From Erysipelotrichaceae bacterium (GTDB taxonomy: Bacteria > Bacillota_I > Bacilli_A > Erysipelotrichales > Erysipelotrichaceae): a DNA stretch of 13,231 nucleotides. Positions within the stretch are counted from its first letter, which is position 1. Each line of letters opens with the position of its first letter. The position numbers were made by a program, and so were the translations under genes. Positions 1-8,811 of the stretch are shown piece after piece. Where the stretch lies: assembly GCA_030533035.1 (NCBI GenBank), contig JAUNJW010000013.1:1-13231 (forward strand), read 5' to 3'. The notes beneath the pieces are model-generated. The model saw only the letters and a list, made by a program, of their open reading frames with translations, was not told the origin of the DNA and did no database searches.

Positions 1-11
1 GAATGGAAATG

Positions 12-39
12 ACATGGTCAGAAATGATCATGTTTTTTT
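12..39 (+). terminator. Rho-independent terminator of a gene left of the window
   Basis: A 9-bp stem (ACATGGTCA pairing with TGATCATGT, one G-U pair) closes a GAAA tetraloop and is followed directly by six further T on the plus strand. The U-run lies on the plus side only, so it should end a plus-strand transcript entering from outside the window, convergent with groESL. Confidence 0.7.
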
Positions 40-44
40 AACAG

Positions 45-75
45 AAAAAAGGACACCTCCTCAGCGGAAGTGTCC
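45..75 (-). terminator. Rho-independent terminator of groESL
   Basis: On the minus strand GGACACTTCC and GGAGGTGTCC form a 10-bp stem (one G-U or mismatched position) around a five-base loop, followed by six T. It starts about 18 bases after the groEL stop codon and sits back to back with the plus-strand terminator at 12-39. Confidence 0.9.
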
Positions 76-93
76 CGGATTCAGTTTGTCTGA

Positions 94-2003
<1,910 letters not shown>

Positions 2004-2016
2004 TGAATGCCTCCTT

Positions 2017-2043
2017 TTAGCACTCATTATGAGTGTTTGCTAA
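2017..2043 (-). promoter_or_regulatory. CIRCE operator 2 (HrcA site) in the groES leader
   Basis: Read on the minus strand the site is TTAGCAAAC, nine bases, GAGTGCTAA. The CIRCE consensus is TTAGCACTC-N9-GAGTGCTAA, so the right half matches 9/9 and the left half 7/9 with exact spacing. It lies just downstream of the predicted transcription start and abuts the groES ribosome binding site. Confidence 0.9.
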
Positions 2044-2051
2044 CATTGACT

Positions 2052-2080
2052 ATTCTAGCCATTTGCTGTCACTCTGTCAA
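2052..2080 (-). promoter_or_regulatory. Sigma-A type promoter of groESL
   Basis: Minus strand: TTGACA (plus 2075-2080), a 17-base spacer, then TAGAAT (plus 2052-2057). The -35 box is perfect and the -10 box 5/6. Transcription should start near 2045, giving a leader of about 40 bases. The -35 box lies in the centre of CIRCE 1 and the start site abuts CIRCE 2. Confidence 0.9.
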
Positions 2081-2092
2081 CCCGAGTGCTAA
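2066..2092 (-). promoter_or_regulatory. CIRCE operator 1 (HrcA site) over the groESL -35 box
   Basis: Minus strand: TTAGCACTC, nine bases, GAGTGACAG. The left half matches the CIRCE consensus 9/9 and the right half 6/9, with exact nine-base spacing. The nine-base spacer contains the TTGACA -35 box, so HrcA bound here would block RNA polymerase directly. Confidence 0.85.
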
Positions 2093-2106
2093 ACTTTTGT
2101 ATCATT

Positions 2107-2136
2107 TTGGTGAACGATCTTTTTCCGTGTTAGAAT
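2107..2136 (+). promoter_or_regulatory. Probable promoter of the DUF3842 gene
   Basis: TTGGTG, an 18-base spacer and TAGAAT precede the gene at 2162. The -10 box matches 5/6, the -35 box is weaker. It is divergent from the groESL promoter, with its -35 box about 15 bases from CIRCE 1. Confidence 0.5.
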
Positions 2137-2161
2137 TCTTTCATCAGGGAGGACTCTTCTT

Positions 2162-2566
2162 ATGTATATTCTGGTCATCGACGCCCAGGGCGGCGGCATC
2201 GGCCGCCAGCTGGTCAGTGAAATCAAAAGCCGAAACGCGGATCTGACTGTCCACGCGGTGGGAACCAACGCCAGCGCCACCCAGGCAATGTTAAAGGCAG
2301 GCGCCGATCTCTGTGCGACCGGAGAAAACGCGGTCATCTGCGGCTGCCGCAAAGCGGACGTCATCATCGGCCCGATCGGCATCGCGATCGCCGACTCCAT
2401 GCTCGGCGAAGTGACACCGGCCATGGCACTCGCGGTCGGCCAGGCGGACGCGGACAGGATCCTCATTCCCTTCCAGCACTGCGGCTCGGTGATCATCGGC
2501 GTCAGCGAGACAAACACCGGCCGGCTGATCAGGCAAGCGGTCGATACCCTGTTTGAAAACCTTTAA
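2162..2566 (+). CDS. DUF3842 family protein, 134 aa
   Basis: A small soluble protein of the DUF3842 family, found mainly in Clostridia and relatives; its function is unknown to me. The N-terminus MYILVIDAQGGGIG resembles a Rossmann-type beta strand followed by a glycine-rich loop (residues 8-14), so a nucleotide or cofactor could bind there; this is inference. Further conserved-looking blocks are GTNASAT (34-40), MLKAGAD (43-49), ATGENA (52-57) and IIGPIGIAIADSMLGE (68-83). Cysteines at 51, 60, 62 and 107 could be metal or redox residues, but no defined motif is visible. No membrane segment or signal peptide. The start has an AGGGAGG site nine bases upstream. It stands alone between a divergent groESL operon and its own terminator. 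The family call rests on recognition of these blocks. Confidence 0.85.
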   Translation: MYILVIDAQGGGIGRQLVSEIKSRNADLTVHAVGTNASATQAMLKAGADLCATGENAVICGCRKADVIIGPIGIAIADSMLGEVTPAMALAVGQADADRILIPFQHCGSVIIGVSETNTGRLIRQAVDTLFENL

Positions 2567-2577
2567 GGTGCATCTTC

Positions 2578-2607
2578 AGCGGACAGTTCTGTTCCGCTGT
2601 TTTTTTG
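2578..2607 (+). terminator. Rho-independent terminator of the DUF3842 gene
   Basis: AGCGGA and TCCGCT form a short stem around a nine-base loop, followed by GTTTTTTTT and further T-rich sequence. It lies 11 bases after the stop codon. The T-rich tail runs straight into the -10 box of the next gene. Confidence 0.85.
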
Positions 2608-2614
2608 TTTTGTT

Positions 2615-2620
2615 TATAAT
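2615..2620 (+). promoter_or_regulatory. -10 box of the glycosyltransferase pair, implying a leaderless mRNA
   Basis: A perfect TATAAT ends six bases before the ATG at 2627, so the expected start site (six to eight bases downstream) coincides with the start codon. At 17 bases spacing the -35 region is TTCCGC, which is poor and lies in the terminator stem of the upstream gene. No Shine-Dalgarno sequence is present. Confidence 0.55.
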
Positions 2621-2626
2621 ACTTTT

Positions 2627-4597
2627 ATGGAAAAACTCAGTTATGCATTGTTCAGGGACAGCGAACTGCTGATCATCCTGCTGCTTTGGGCGGCAGCTTT
2701 TGTCAGTGTCAGCGCTGTCTTTCATTTTGTCAAAGAACCGGAAAGAAAAAGAACCGTTCAGAAAAAGAGCACCCTCGCTTTTGTGAAGACCTCCCGGCCT
2801 TCCCTTTCATTGACAAAAAGGGACTGGTATATCATGACACTGATCACCGTCATGTATGCCATCATCTCCTTCTGGCGCCTGGGCAGCACAAAATTCCCGG
2901 TGACCACCTGGCAGCCGGCGGGTGACAGCACGGACCTGGTTTACCAGGTGGAAAAAGATGAGCCCTTCGACGCCGTGTATGCCCTCTACAATGAAGGCGA
3001 CAACAATTCCAATCCCGACAGCTACCAGCTCGGCTTCCACGATATCGCGGTTGAGGGCTCCGACGACCTTGAGCACTGGCAGGCAATTACAGTGCTTGAG
3101 GGAAAAGGCATCTTTGAATACAAGATCTATGAAACGGACAGGAGCTGGCGCTATATCCGCATCTCTTCCCGCGACAAGAATGACACAATCACCGAATTCG
3201 CCCTGAGAAAGAGCGATCACTCAGGCTTTGTCAGCCTGGTGCCGGTCTCGGATTCCGCCCCGGATTCAAAGTATCCTTCTTCATACCTGATTGATGAGCA
3301 GGAACTGGTTCCCCTGTATCCGACCTATTATGAGGAAGCCTATTTTGATGAAGTCTATCATCCCCGCAATGCCTGGGAGATCGCGAACGGACAGAGAATG
3401 TACGCGACCGTCCATCCCCTGTTCGGCACCAACCTGATGGCCCTTTCCATCCGCCTGTTCGGCTTGAATCCCTTTGCCTGGCGGCTGCCGGGCGCCCTTT
3501 TCGGGGTCTTCATGATTCCATTGCTCTATGTGATCCTTAAGGAAATGTTCCACAAGACATTCGCCTGCGCCTGCGGATGTGTCCTGCTGGCGGCTGACTT
3601 CATGCATCTGACAACATCGAGAATCGGCACCCTGGAGCCGTTCAGCGTGTTCTTCATTCTCTGGATGTTCCTGTATATGATCCGCTATGTCCAGACAAGC
3701 TTCTATGACACGCCGTTAAAGAAACAGCTGAAGCTGCTGTTTGTCTGCGGTGTACTGATGGGCATTGCCATCGCCACCAAGTGGACCGGCTGCTACAGCG
3801 CCGTCGGCCTGGCGATGTTATTGTTCGCCTCATTGTTCAGAAGATTCTATGAATACAGAAAAGCCGGCAATGTCCTGAAAAACAAAGAAAACTATCTCGG
3901 CGTGCAGATCGAGGAAGCGAATAAAATCCGTTCCCTGTTTGTCAAAAACACGGTCATCACCCTTGCCTGCTGCATTCTCTTCTTTATCATCATCCCGCTT
4001 GGCATCTACTGCCTTTCCTATCTGCCTGACAAGGTCTGGGGCAGCGATCCCTGGTCCATCAAAAATGTCGGCCGGCAGATCCTCTATATCTACCGCTATC
4101 ACAGAAACGTGACCGCGACCCATCCCTACCAGTCCGTCTGGTATCAGTGGCTGCTGGACATCCGGCCGATCTGGTACCATCAGTCCACCGACGCGATGGG
4201 CTGGTACCACACCATCTCCTTCTTCTCCAATCCGCTGCTGTGCCTGGTGGGCCTGATTGCCATTGTGACTGTTACGGTATATCTCTTCCGTGAACATGAC
4301 CGCAATGCCTGGATCATCTTCACCGGATATATGACAGCCCTTGGCCCCTGGCTGCTGGTTGACCGCTGTGTCTTCAGCTATCACTTCTATCCGACTTCCC
4401 TCTTCACCATCATGGCAATTGTCTTTGTCATTGACCGGATCATGATGAGGGCGCCGCAGGCAAAGGCAGCGATCATCCTCTTCCTGTGCCTGTACGTGCT
4501 CATCTTTATCGTCTACCTGCCGGCCACCGCCGGATTCGGGACATCCATAAGCTATATCAACGCACTGGAGTTACTGAGTACATGGCATTTCGGTTAA
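2627..4597 (+). CDS. GT39/PMT-like polyprenyl-phosphate-sugar glycosyltransferase with discoidin-like insert, 656 aa
   Basis: A multi-pass membrane enzyme of the GT-C fold, related to protein O-mannosyltransferases, which move a sugar from a polyprenyl-phosphate donor to an acceptor on the outer face of the membrane. Visible signs are the acidic loop motif YFDEVYHPRNAWE (Asp241-Glu242), RIGTLEPF (332-339), ATKWTG (383-388), HPYQSVWYQW (499-508) and PWLLVDR followed by SYHFYP (574-589). Helices are expected near 15-34, 68-84 and repeatedly from 285 to the end. Residues about 86-196 are not helical and resemble an F5/8 type C beta-sandwich (VEGSDDLEHW, then WRYIRIS, then TITEFALR), lying in the first outer loop before the DE motif. 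The start lacks a ribosome binding site; Met70, preceded by AAAGGGA, is an alternative that would drop one helix and a basic segment. Overlaps the next gene by 16 bases. Donor and acceptor are unknown. Confidence 0.85.
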   Translation: MEKLSYALFRDSELLIILLLWAAAFVSVSAVFHFVKEPERKRTVQKKSTLAFVKTSRPSLSLTKRDWYIMTLITVMYAIISFWRLGSTKFPVTTWQPAGDSTDLVYQVEKDEPFDAVYALYNEGDNNSNPDSYQLGFHDIAVEGSDDLEHWQAITVLEGKGIFEYKIYETDRSWRYIRISSRDKNDTITEFALRKSDHSGFVSLVPVSDSAPDSKYPSSYLIDEQELVPLYPTYYEEAYFDEVYHPRNAWEIANGQRMYATVHPLFGTNLMALSIRLFGLNPFAWRLPGALFGVFMIPLLYVILKEMFHKTFACACGCVLLAADFMHLTTSRIGTLEPFSVFFILWMFLYMIRYVQTSFYDTPLKKQLKLLFVCGVLMGIAIATKWTGCYSAVGLAMLLFASLFRRFYEYRKAGNVLKNKENYLGVQIEEANKIRSLFVKNTVITLACCILFFIIIPLGIYCLSYLPDKVWGSDPWSIKNVGRQILYIYRYHRNVTATHPYQSVWYQWLLDIRPIWYHQSTDAMGWYHTISFFSNPLLCLVGLIAIVTVTVYLFREHDRNAWIIFTGYMTALGPWLLVDRCVFSYHFYPTSLFTIMAIVFVIDRIMMRAPQAKAAIILFLCLYVLIFIVYLPATAGFGTSISYINALELLSTWHFG

Positions 4598-6300
4598 AAG
4601 AGTATTTTAAAAACAACAGGTACATTCTCATCTGGTCCCTTGTCCTGACACTGGTGCTGATGTTCCCGTATCTCATCAGGGGCTTCACGCCAATCGAACA
4701 TGACACATTCTTTCACCTGTCCCGGATTGAGCATCTGTCCAGGTCCATCCAAAACGGCCAGTTCTTTCCGGCCATATATCCGGAAGAGAACTTCGGCTTC
4801 GGCTATGCCAGCCCGCTGTTCTATTCCGACTTCTTCCTGATTCCCCCGGCGCTTCTGCATCTAAGCGGCCTGCCGCTGGCCATGTGCTACAGGATCACGG
4901 TGATCATCGCTTCGTATCTGTCCTGCTGCACAATGATGGCGCTGGTGCTCAGGATCTCTTCCAAAAAGGAAGCGGCCCTTCTTTCCGGCGCCGCCTATCT
5001 GTTTTCCAATTATCACATCACCGACATTTATATCCGGGGAGCCCTCGGCGAAATCTTCGCGCTGGCGGCCCTGCCGGCGGTGCTGAACGGGCTGTACAGA
5101 ATCCTGTATGAACAGGACGCGGACGGCTGGTTCACCCTGGCGCTGGCCCTCGGTTCGCTGGCCCTGTGCCATAATCTGACCTTCGCGATGGGCGCTGTGC
5201 TGACCGCTTTCCTCAGCATCCTCTTTGTCAGAAGGCTGAATCAGAAAACCTTCTTTGCCCTGTTCAAGGGCGTCGGCTTCGCCTTCCTGATCACGGCCTT
5301 CTACACCCTGCCGATGATTGAGCAGCTGAAATCACAGACCCTGATCGTCGATTATTTCGCGGACAATTCCAACCTGGGCGCCTATTCACTCGATCTCTGG
5401 CAGTACTTCGCCAATAAAACCATCTTCGCGACGGCCGGCAACTGGAAGCCCCATGATGAGACCATGCTCGTCAACATCGGTTATTTCCTGGAATTCGCGC
5501 CGCTGCTGTATTTCTTCTTCGCGAAAAAGAAGGACAGCTTCGTAATGGCCTGCCTGATCACCGGTTACGTGATGATCCTGCTGCCCTCCTCTTTGGTGCC
5601 CTGGGATTATCTGGCGCCGCTGCGGATTCTGCAGTTCCCCTGGCGTCTGAATACCATCGGCATCCTGTTATTAAGCATCCCTGCCGGCATAGCCGCCGCT
5701 GACCTGCTGCGCTCCAGAATCCCCGTATACATTCTGACCGCCCTGCTGGCTGCGGAATGTGTATGGCATGTATATCCCGTCACAAAGAGAACCTTCGGCC
5801 TTTCCGACCGGCAGACATGGCAGGACGTCCTGGATGGAAAACTGTGCGATCCCTGCTACTCCGCCGATTATGCCCGGGTGGAGCTGGCCGCCGGCGACTA
5901 CCTGCCCTGGCCGCATCCGGATTACCGGATCCAGAGCAGGGAAATCCTGGATGAGGAAGGAAATGAAACCGGAATTCCTTACCGAAGAACATATCAGTAC
6001 ATGTCGTTCACTGTTGAGGAAAAGCCATCTTCAGATCTGATCCTGCCCCTGACATGGTATAAGGGCTGGACGATCTACAAAACCGACAGTACGATGCAGC
6101 AGACCTATGTCCGCAAATCAGATCAGGGCCTCCTGCAGCTGATTTATCCCGAAGCAGGTGATTATCTTGTCCTGTTTGAAGACACACCGTTAAGACACCT
6201 GACCACGTCGGTTTCCATGATTGCCCTTGTGTTCATGTATCTCACAAAGAAAGACATGAACTGGCTGGTGAACACATACAGAAGAAATAAGAAACAATAA
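4582..6300 (+). CDS. PTPS-related/YfhO-like GT-C membrane protein, 572 aa
   Basis: A polytopic membrane protein resembling the family called '6-pyruvoyl-tetrahydropterin synthase-related' membrane proteins (PF10131). Despite that name these look like GT-C glycosyltransferases, not pterin enzymes. A first helix (about 14-33) leads into a loop with IEHDTFFHLSRIEHL (residues 38-52), whose Glu39/Asp41 fit the acidic motif of GT-C enzymes. Further typical pieces are FGFGYASPLFY (71-81), a 'LALCHNLTFAMG' helix, and LAPLRILQFPWRLN. A soluble, aromatic-rich stretch precedes a last helix and a basic tail. I start at 4582, where GGAG lies 11 bases upstream; the longer open frame back to 4486 reads inside the preceding gene. 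The 16-base overlap with the upstream glycosyltransferase implies translational coupling and a shared pathway, probably surface sugar transfer. Substrate unknown. Confidence 0.8.
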   Translation: MAFRLKEYFKNNRYILIWSLVLTLVLMFPYLIRGFTPIEHDTFFHLSRIEHLSRSIQNGQFFPAIYPEENFGFGYASPLFYSDFFLIPPALLHLSGLPLAMCYRITVIIASYLSCCTMMALVLRISSKKEAALLSGAAYLFSNYHITDIYIRGALGEIFALAALPAVLNGLYRILYEQDADGWFTLALALGSLALCHNLTFAMGAVLTAFLSILFVRRLNQKTFFALFKGVGFAFLITAFYTLPMIEQLKSQTLIVDYFADNSNLGAYSLDLWQYFANKTIFATAGNWKPHDETMLVNIGYFLEFAPLLYFFFAKKKDSFVMACLITGYVMILLPSSLVPWDYLAPLRILQFPWRLNTIGILLLSIPAGIAAADLLRSRIPVYILTALLAAECVWHVYPVTKRTFGLSDRQTWQDVLDGKLCDPCYSADYARVELAAGDYLPWPHPDYRIQSREILDEEGNETGIPYRRTYQYMSFTVEEKPSSDLILPLTWYKGWTIYKTDSTMQQTYVRKSDQGLLQLIYPEAGDYLVLFEDTPLRHLTTSVSMIALVFMYLTKKDMNWLVNTYRRNKKQ

Positions 6301-6311
6301 CGCAGTATGAG

Positions 6312-6343
6312 CGGGAAAGATGAAGTTTCTTTCCCGTTTTTTT
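6312..6343 (+). terminator. Rho-independent terminator of the glycosyltransferase pair
   Basis: CGGGAAAG pairs with CTTTCCCG around a nine-base loop and is followed by seven T. It begins 11 bases after the stop of the second glycosyltransferase gene. Confidence 0.92.
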
Positions 6344-6352
6344 ACTGCGGGC

Positions 6353-6380
6353 AAAAACAAAAAGCAGATCGCTCTGCTTT
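6353..6380 (-). terminator. Rho-independent terminator of pheST
   Basis: On the minus strand AAAGCAGA pairs with TCTGCTTT around a GCGA (GNRA-type) tetraloop, followed by TTTTTGTTTTT-type sequence. It lies 16 bases beyond the pheT stop and is convergent with the terminator at 6312-6343. Confidence 0.9.
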
Positions 6381-6396
6381 CTGTCATGATTCGTTT

Positions 6397-8793
6397 TTAA
6401 GCTCTCAGTTCAGCCTTGAGCTTGTTCTTGAGGGCGTCGAGAATAGCGGTGTGAATCTTTGCGATTTCATCTTCCTTAAGAGTATGGTCTGCCGCCTGGT
6501 ATGTGATGCGCAGGGCGACGGACTTCTTGCCGGCCTCGACATGCTCGCCTTCGTAGACGTCGAAGATCTCGACATTGCGGATCAGTCTGGATCCGGCCTT
6601 GGAGATGGTGTCCATCAGCTGTTTGGCGCTTGTGGATGTTTCGGTGACAACAGCGATGTCTCTGGACACGGCCGGGTAGCGGTCAAGCGGCACGAACTTC
6701 ATTCTTGTGCCCCTTGTTTCGAAGAGCTGGTCAAGCTTGATTTCCGCATAAACAGGCTTCTTCAGATCGAACTTCTTCGCGTAAGCGGGATGGATGTCGC
6801 CGAAGACGCCGAGGAACTTTCTGTCCATCCAGAGTTCCGCGCTGCGGTACGGATGGAAGTGAACAGTATCCTTTGTGTTTTCCCTGATCATGATTCTGCC
6901 GCCGGTGAAGCCGAGCTTCCTGAGCAGCGAGAGAATCAGGCCCTTCATGGCATAGAAGTCACCCGGCTCCTCAATCCTGTGGAGCTTGTCCTCCTGGATA
7001 TTTCCGTCGAAGACGATGGCAAGTCTTTCCTCTTCCGTTCCCTGGCCGTAGACCTTTGAGATCTCGAAGAAGGAGCAGGCGCCGGTCGCGTGGGCGTTGT
7101 TGTACTGGACGCATTCGAGAACGCTGTTGATCAGGGAATTGCGGATATACTTCTTGGCGTCGCTCATCGGCATTGCCAGGGCAATCGCTTCGCCGGCCGG
7201 ATCAAACGCGTTGTCGATATAATCCTGGGATACCAGGGTGTAAGTGATGATTTCGTTGAGGGAAGCGCCGGTCATCAGTTCCGTGATTGTCCTGCGGATT
7301 CTCTGGGCCGGAGTCAGTCTGCCGACGGTGGCTTCCATGAACGGAAGAGTGCTCTTCAGGCTGTCAAAGCCGATCAGGCGGATGATTTCCTCATCGATGT
7401 CCGCCGGTCTTTCGATATCGGTTCTGTAGGAAGGAATGGTGCAGATGATTTCATCGCCGCTGATTTCAGGCTGGAAATCAAGCCATTCAAGAACTTCCCT
7501 GACCTGGTCCATGGTGAACTCTGTGCCGAGCAGGTCGTTGCAGTGCGTCAGTGTTTCCCTGACTTTTCTCGGCTCATATGTCTGGCTGCCATAGAATACT
7601 GTCTTTTCAAAACCGGAAGCGTCCGCGTATTCGCTCAGCAGCTGGACGGAACGGTCAACCGCCTTCATCATGGAGAGCGGTTCAAGGCCCTTGGAGAATC
7701 TCTGGGCCGCTTCGGTGATCAGGTTGAGACGGATGGAAGAACGTCTGACACTGGCAGCGTCGAAGTTCGCGGCTTCGATGAAGATGGAATCAGTGGATTC
7801 ATCGATCATGGATTCCTCACCGCCCATGATGCCGGCGATGCCTGTCGGCTGGCCGCCTGTGGTGATGACCAGGTCGCCCTTCTGGATTTCGAACTCAACG
7901 CCATCGAGCGCAGTCATCTTCATTTCGATGTCATCGACAACCGTGATTTCACGGGCCGGCAGCTTGGCCAGGTTGTAGTAATGCAGGGGCTGGCCTGTTT
8001 CCAGCATAACGAAGTTGGAGATATCAACGACGTTGTTGATGGAATTCATGCCGGCGGCGTGCAGATAATTGACCATCCACTTCGGGGAAGGTCCGACCTT
8101 GACATGACCGACGACCTTGCCGGTGAACGCCGGGCATTTTTCAGTTGTGGAGGAAACCCTGAATGTGCCCTCTTCGCCGATGTCGGCTTTGCCGGCATAG
8201 TCAGGCCATTTCACTTCCCGGTGCAGGATCGCGCCGACTTCCTTCGCCATGTTCCACATGGAGGAGCAGTCAGCCCTGTTGGGAGTCAGGGAGACGTCGA
8301 GAACGGTGTCGTCATAGCCCAGATAGCCGAGGACATCAGTTTCGCCGACCGGCGCGTCCGCCGGCAGTTCCTCAATGCCGCTGCACTGGTATTCCGTCAG
8401 GTACTTCTTATCCACGCCGAGCTCATAGAGCGCGCAGAGCATGCCGTTGGAGTCAATGCCGCGCAGAGGTCTGACATGGATTGTGCCGTCAGGCAGTTCC
8501 GCCCCGTCAAGGGCAACGATGACCTTGAGGCCGGCCCGGCAGTTGGGAGCGCCGCAGACGATCTGCAGGACATCATCCGGTCCGTCGCCGATTCTTGTCT
8601 GGGTGATATGCAGGTGTGTGCCTTCGACGTCTTCGGAAGAAAGAACTTCGCCGATGACGAGATGTGTGCCCTGGGCCATCGGCTCGATGCCTTCGACTTC
8701 AAGGCCGGCAGTTGTCATTCTGTCTGCCAGTTCAGAGGGTGTGATTCCGCTGAGGTCCACATATTCGCTCAGCCACTTGTAACTTAACTTCAT
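6397..8793 (-). CDS. pheT: Phenylalanyl-tRNA synthetase beta subunit, 798 aa
   Basis: The beta chain of the (alpha-beta)2 enzyme that charges tRNA-Phe; it recognises tRNA and carries the editing site that hydrolyses Tyr-tRNA-Phe. The length is normal for the long bacterial form. Domains in order: the N-terminal MKLSYKWLSEYVDL segment; an EMAP/OB-type tRNA-binding domain (about 40-155) with QIVCGAPN (77-84) and the RGIDSNGMLC block (111-120); DVSLTPNRADCSSM (166-179); the B3/B4 editing region; a B5 domain around 405-480 (ending in IPSYRTDIERPADIDEEIIR); the catalytic-like core; and a C-terminal ferredoxin-fold anticodon-binding domain from about 700 (PLDRYPAVSRDIAVV). AAGGAGGG lies ten bases before the ATG. 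pheS ends 18 bases upstream, so both are translated from the T-box-controlled mRNA. Confidence 0.97.
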   Translation of the reverse strand: MKLSYKWLSEYVDLSGITPSELADRMTTAGLEVEGIEPMAQGTHLVIGEVLSSEDVEGTHLHITQTRIGDGPDDVLQIVCGAPNCRAGLKVIVALDGAELPDGTIHVRPLRGIDSNGMLCALYELGVDKKYLTEYQCSGIEELPADAPVGETDVLGYLGYDDTVLDVSLTPNRADCSSMWNMAKEVGAILHREVKWPDYAGKADIGEEGTFRVSSTTEKCPAFTGKVVGHVKVGPSPKWMVNYLHAAGMNSINNVVDISNFVMLETGQPLHYYNLAKLPAREITVVDDIEMKMTALDGVEFEIQKGDLVITTGGQPTGIAGIMGGEESMIDESTDSIFIEAANFDAASVRRSSIRLNLITEAAQRFSKGLEPLSMMKAVDRSVQLLSEYADASGFEKTVFYGSQTYEPRKVRETLTHCNDLLGTEFTMDQVREVLEWLDFQPEISGDEIICTIPSYRTDIERPADIDEEIIRLIGFDSLKSTLPFMEATVGRLTPAQRIRRTITELMTGASLNEIITYTLVSQDYIDNAFDPAGEAIALAMPMSDAKKYIRNSLINSVLECVQYNNAHATGACSFFEISKVYGQGTEEERLAIVFDGNIQEDKLHRIEEPGDFYAMKGLILSLLRKLGFTGGRIMIRENTKDTVHFHPYRSAELWMDRKFLGVFGDIHPAYAKKFDLKKPVYAEIKLDQLFETRGTRMKFVPLDRYPAVSRDIAVVTETSTSAKQLMDTISKAGSRLIRNVEIFDVYEGEHVEAGKKSVALRITYQAADHTLKEDEIAKIHTAILDALKNKLKAELRA

Positions 8794-8811
8794 TTTTTAC
8801 TGCCCTCCTTA

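Noticed and set aside
2004..2027. Eight-residue N-terminal extension of GroES
   Set aside because: The added codons are the CIRCE operator and ribosome binding site themselves; MLRPLHDYV is the family-typical start with AGGAGG at ideal distance.
4486..4581. Longer N-terminus for the second glycosyltransferase
   Set aside because: It would be read inside the preceding gene, encodes a polar, unlikely sequence before the first helix and has no better ribosome binding site than the ATG at 4582.
2162..6300. Possible horizontally acquired island on the plus strand
   Set aside because: No integrase, transposase, tRNA, direct repeats or clear compositional break is visible; the codon use looks similar to the flanking genes by eye.
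7090..8787. 565-codon plus-strand open frame opposite pheT
   Set aside because: Same shadow effect; pheT on the other strand is complete with all domains, a ribosome binding site and operon context.
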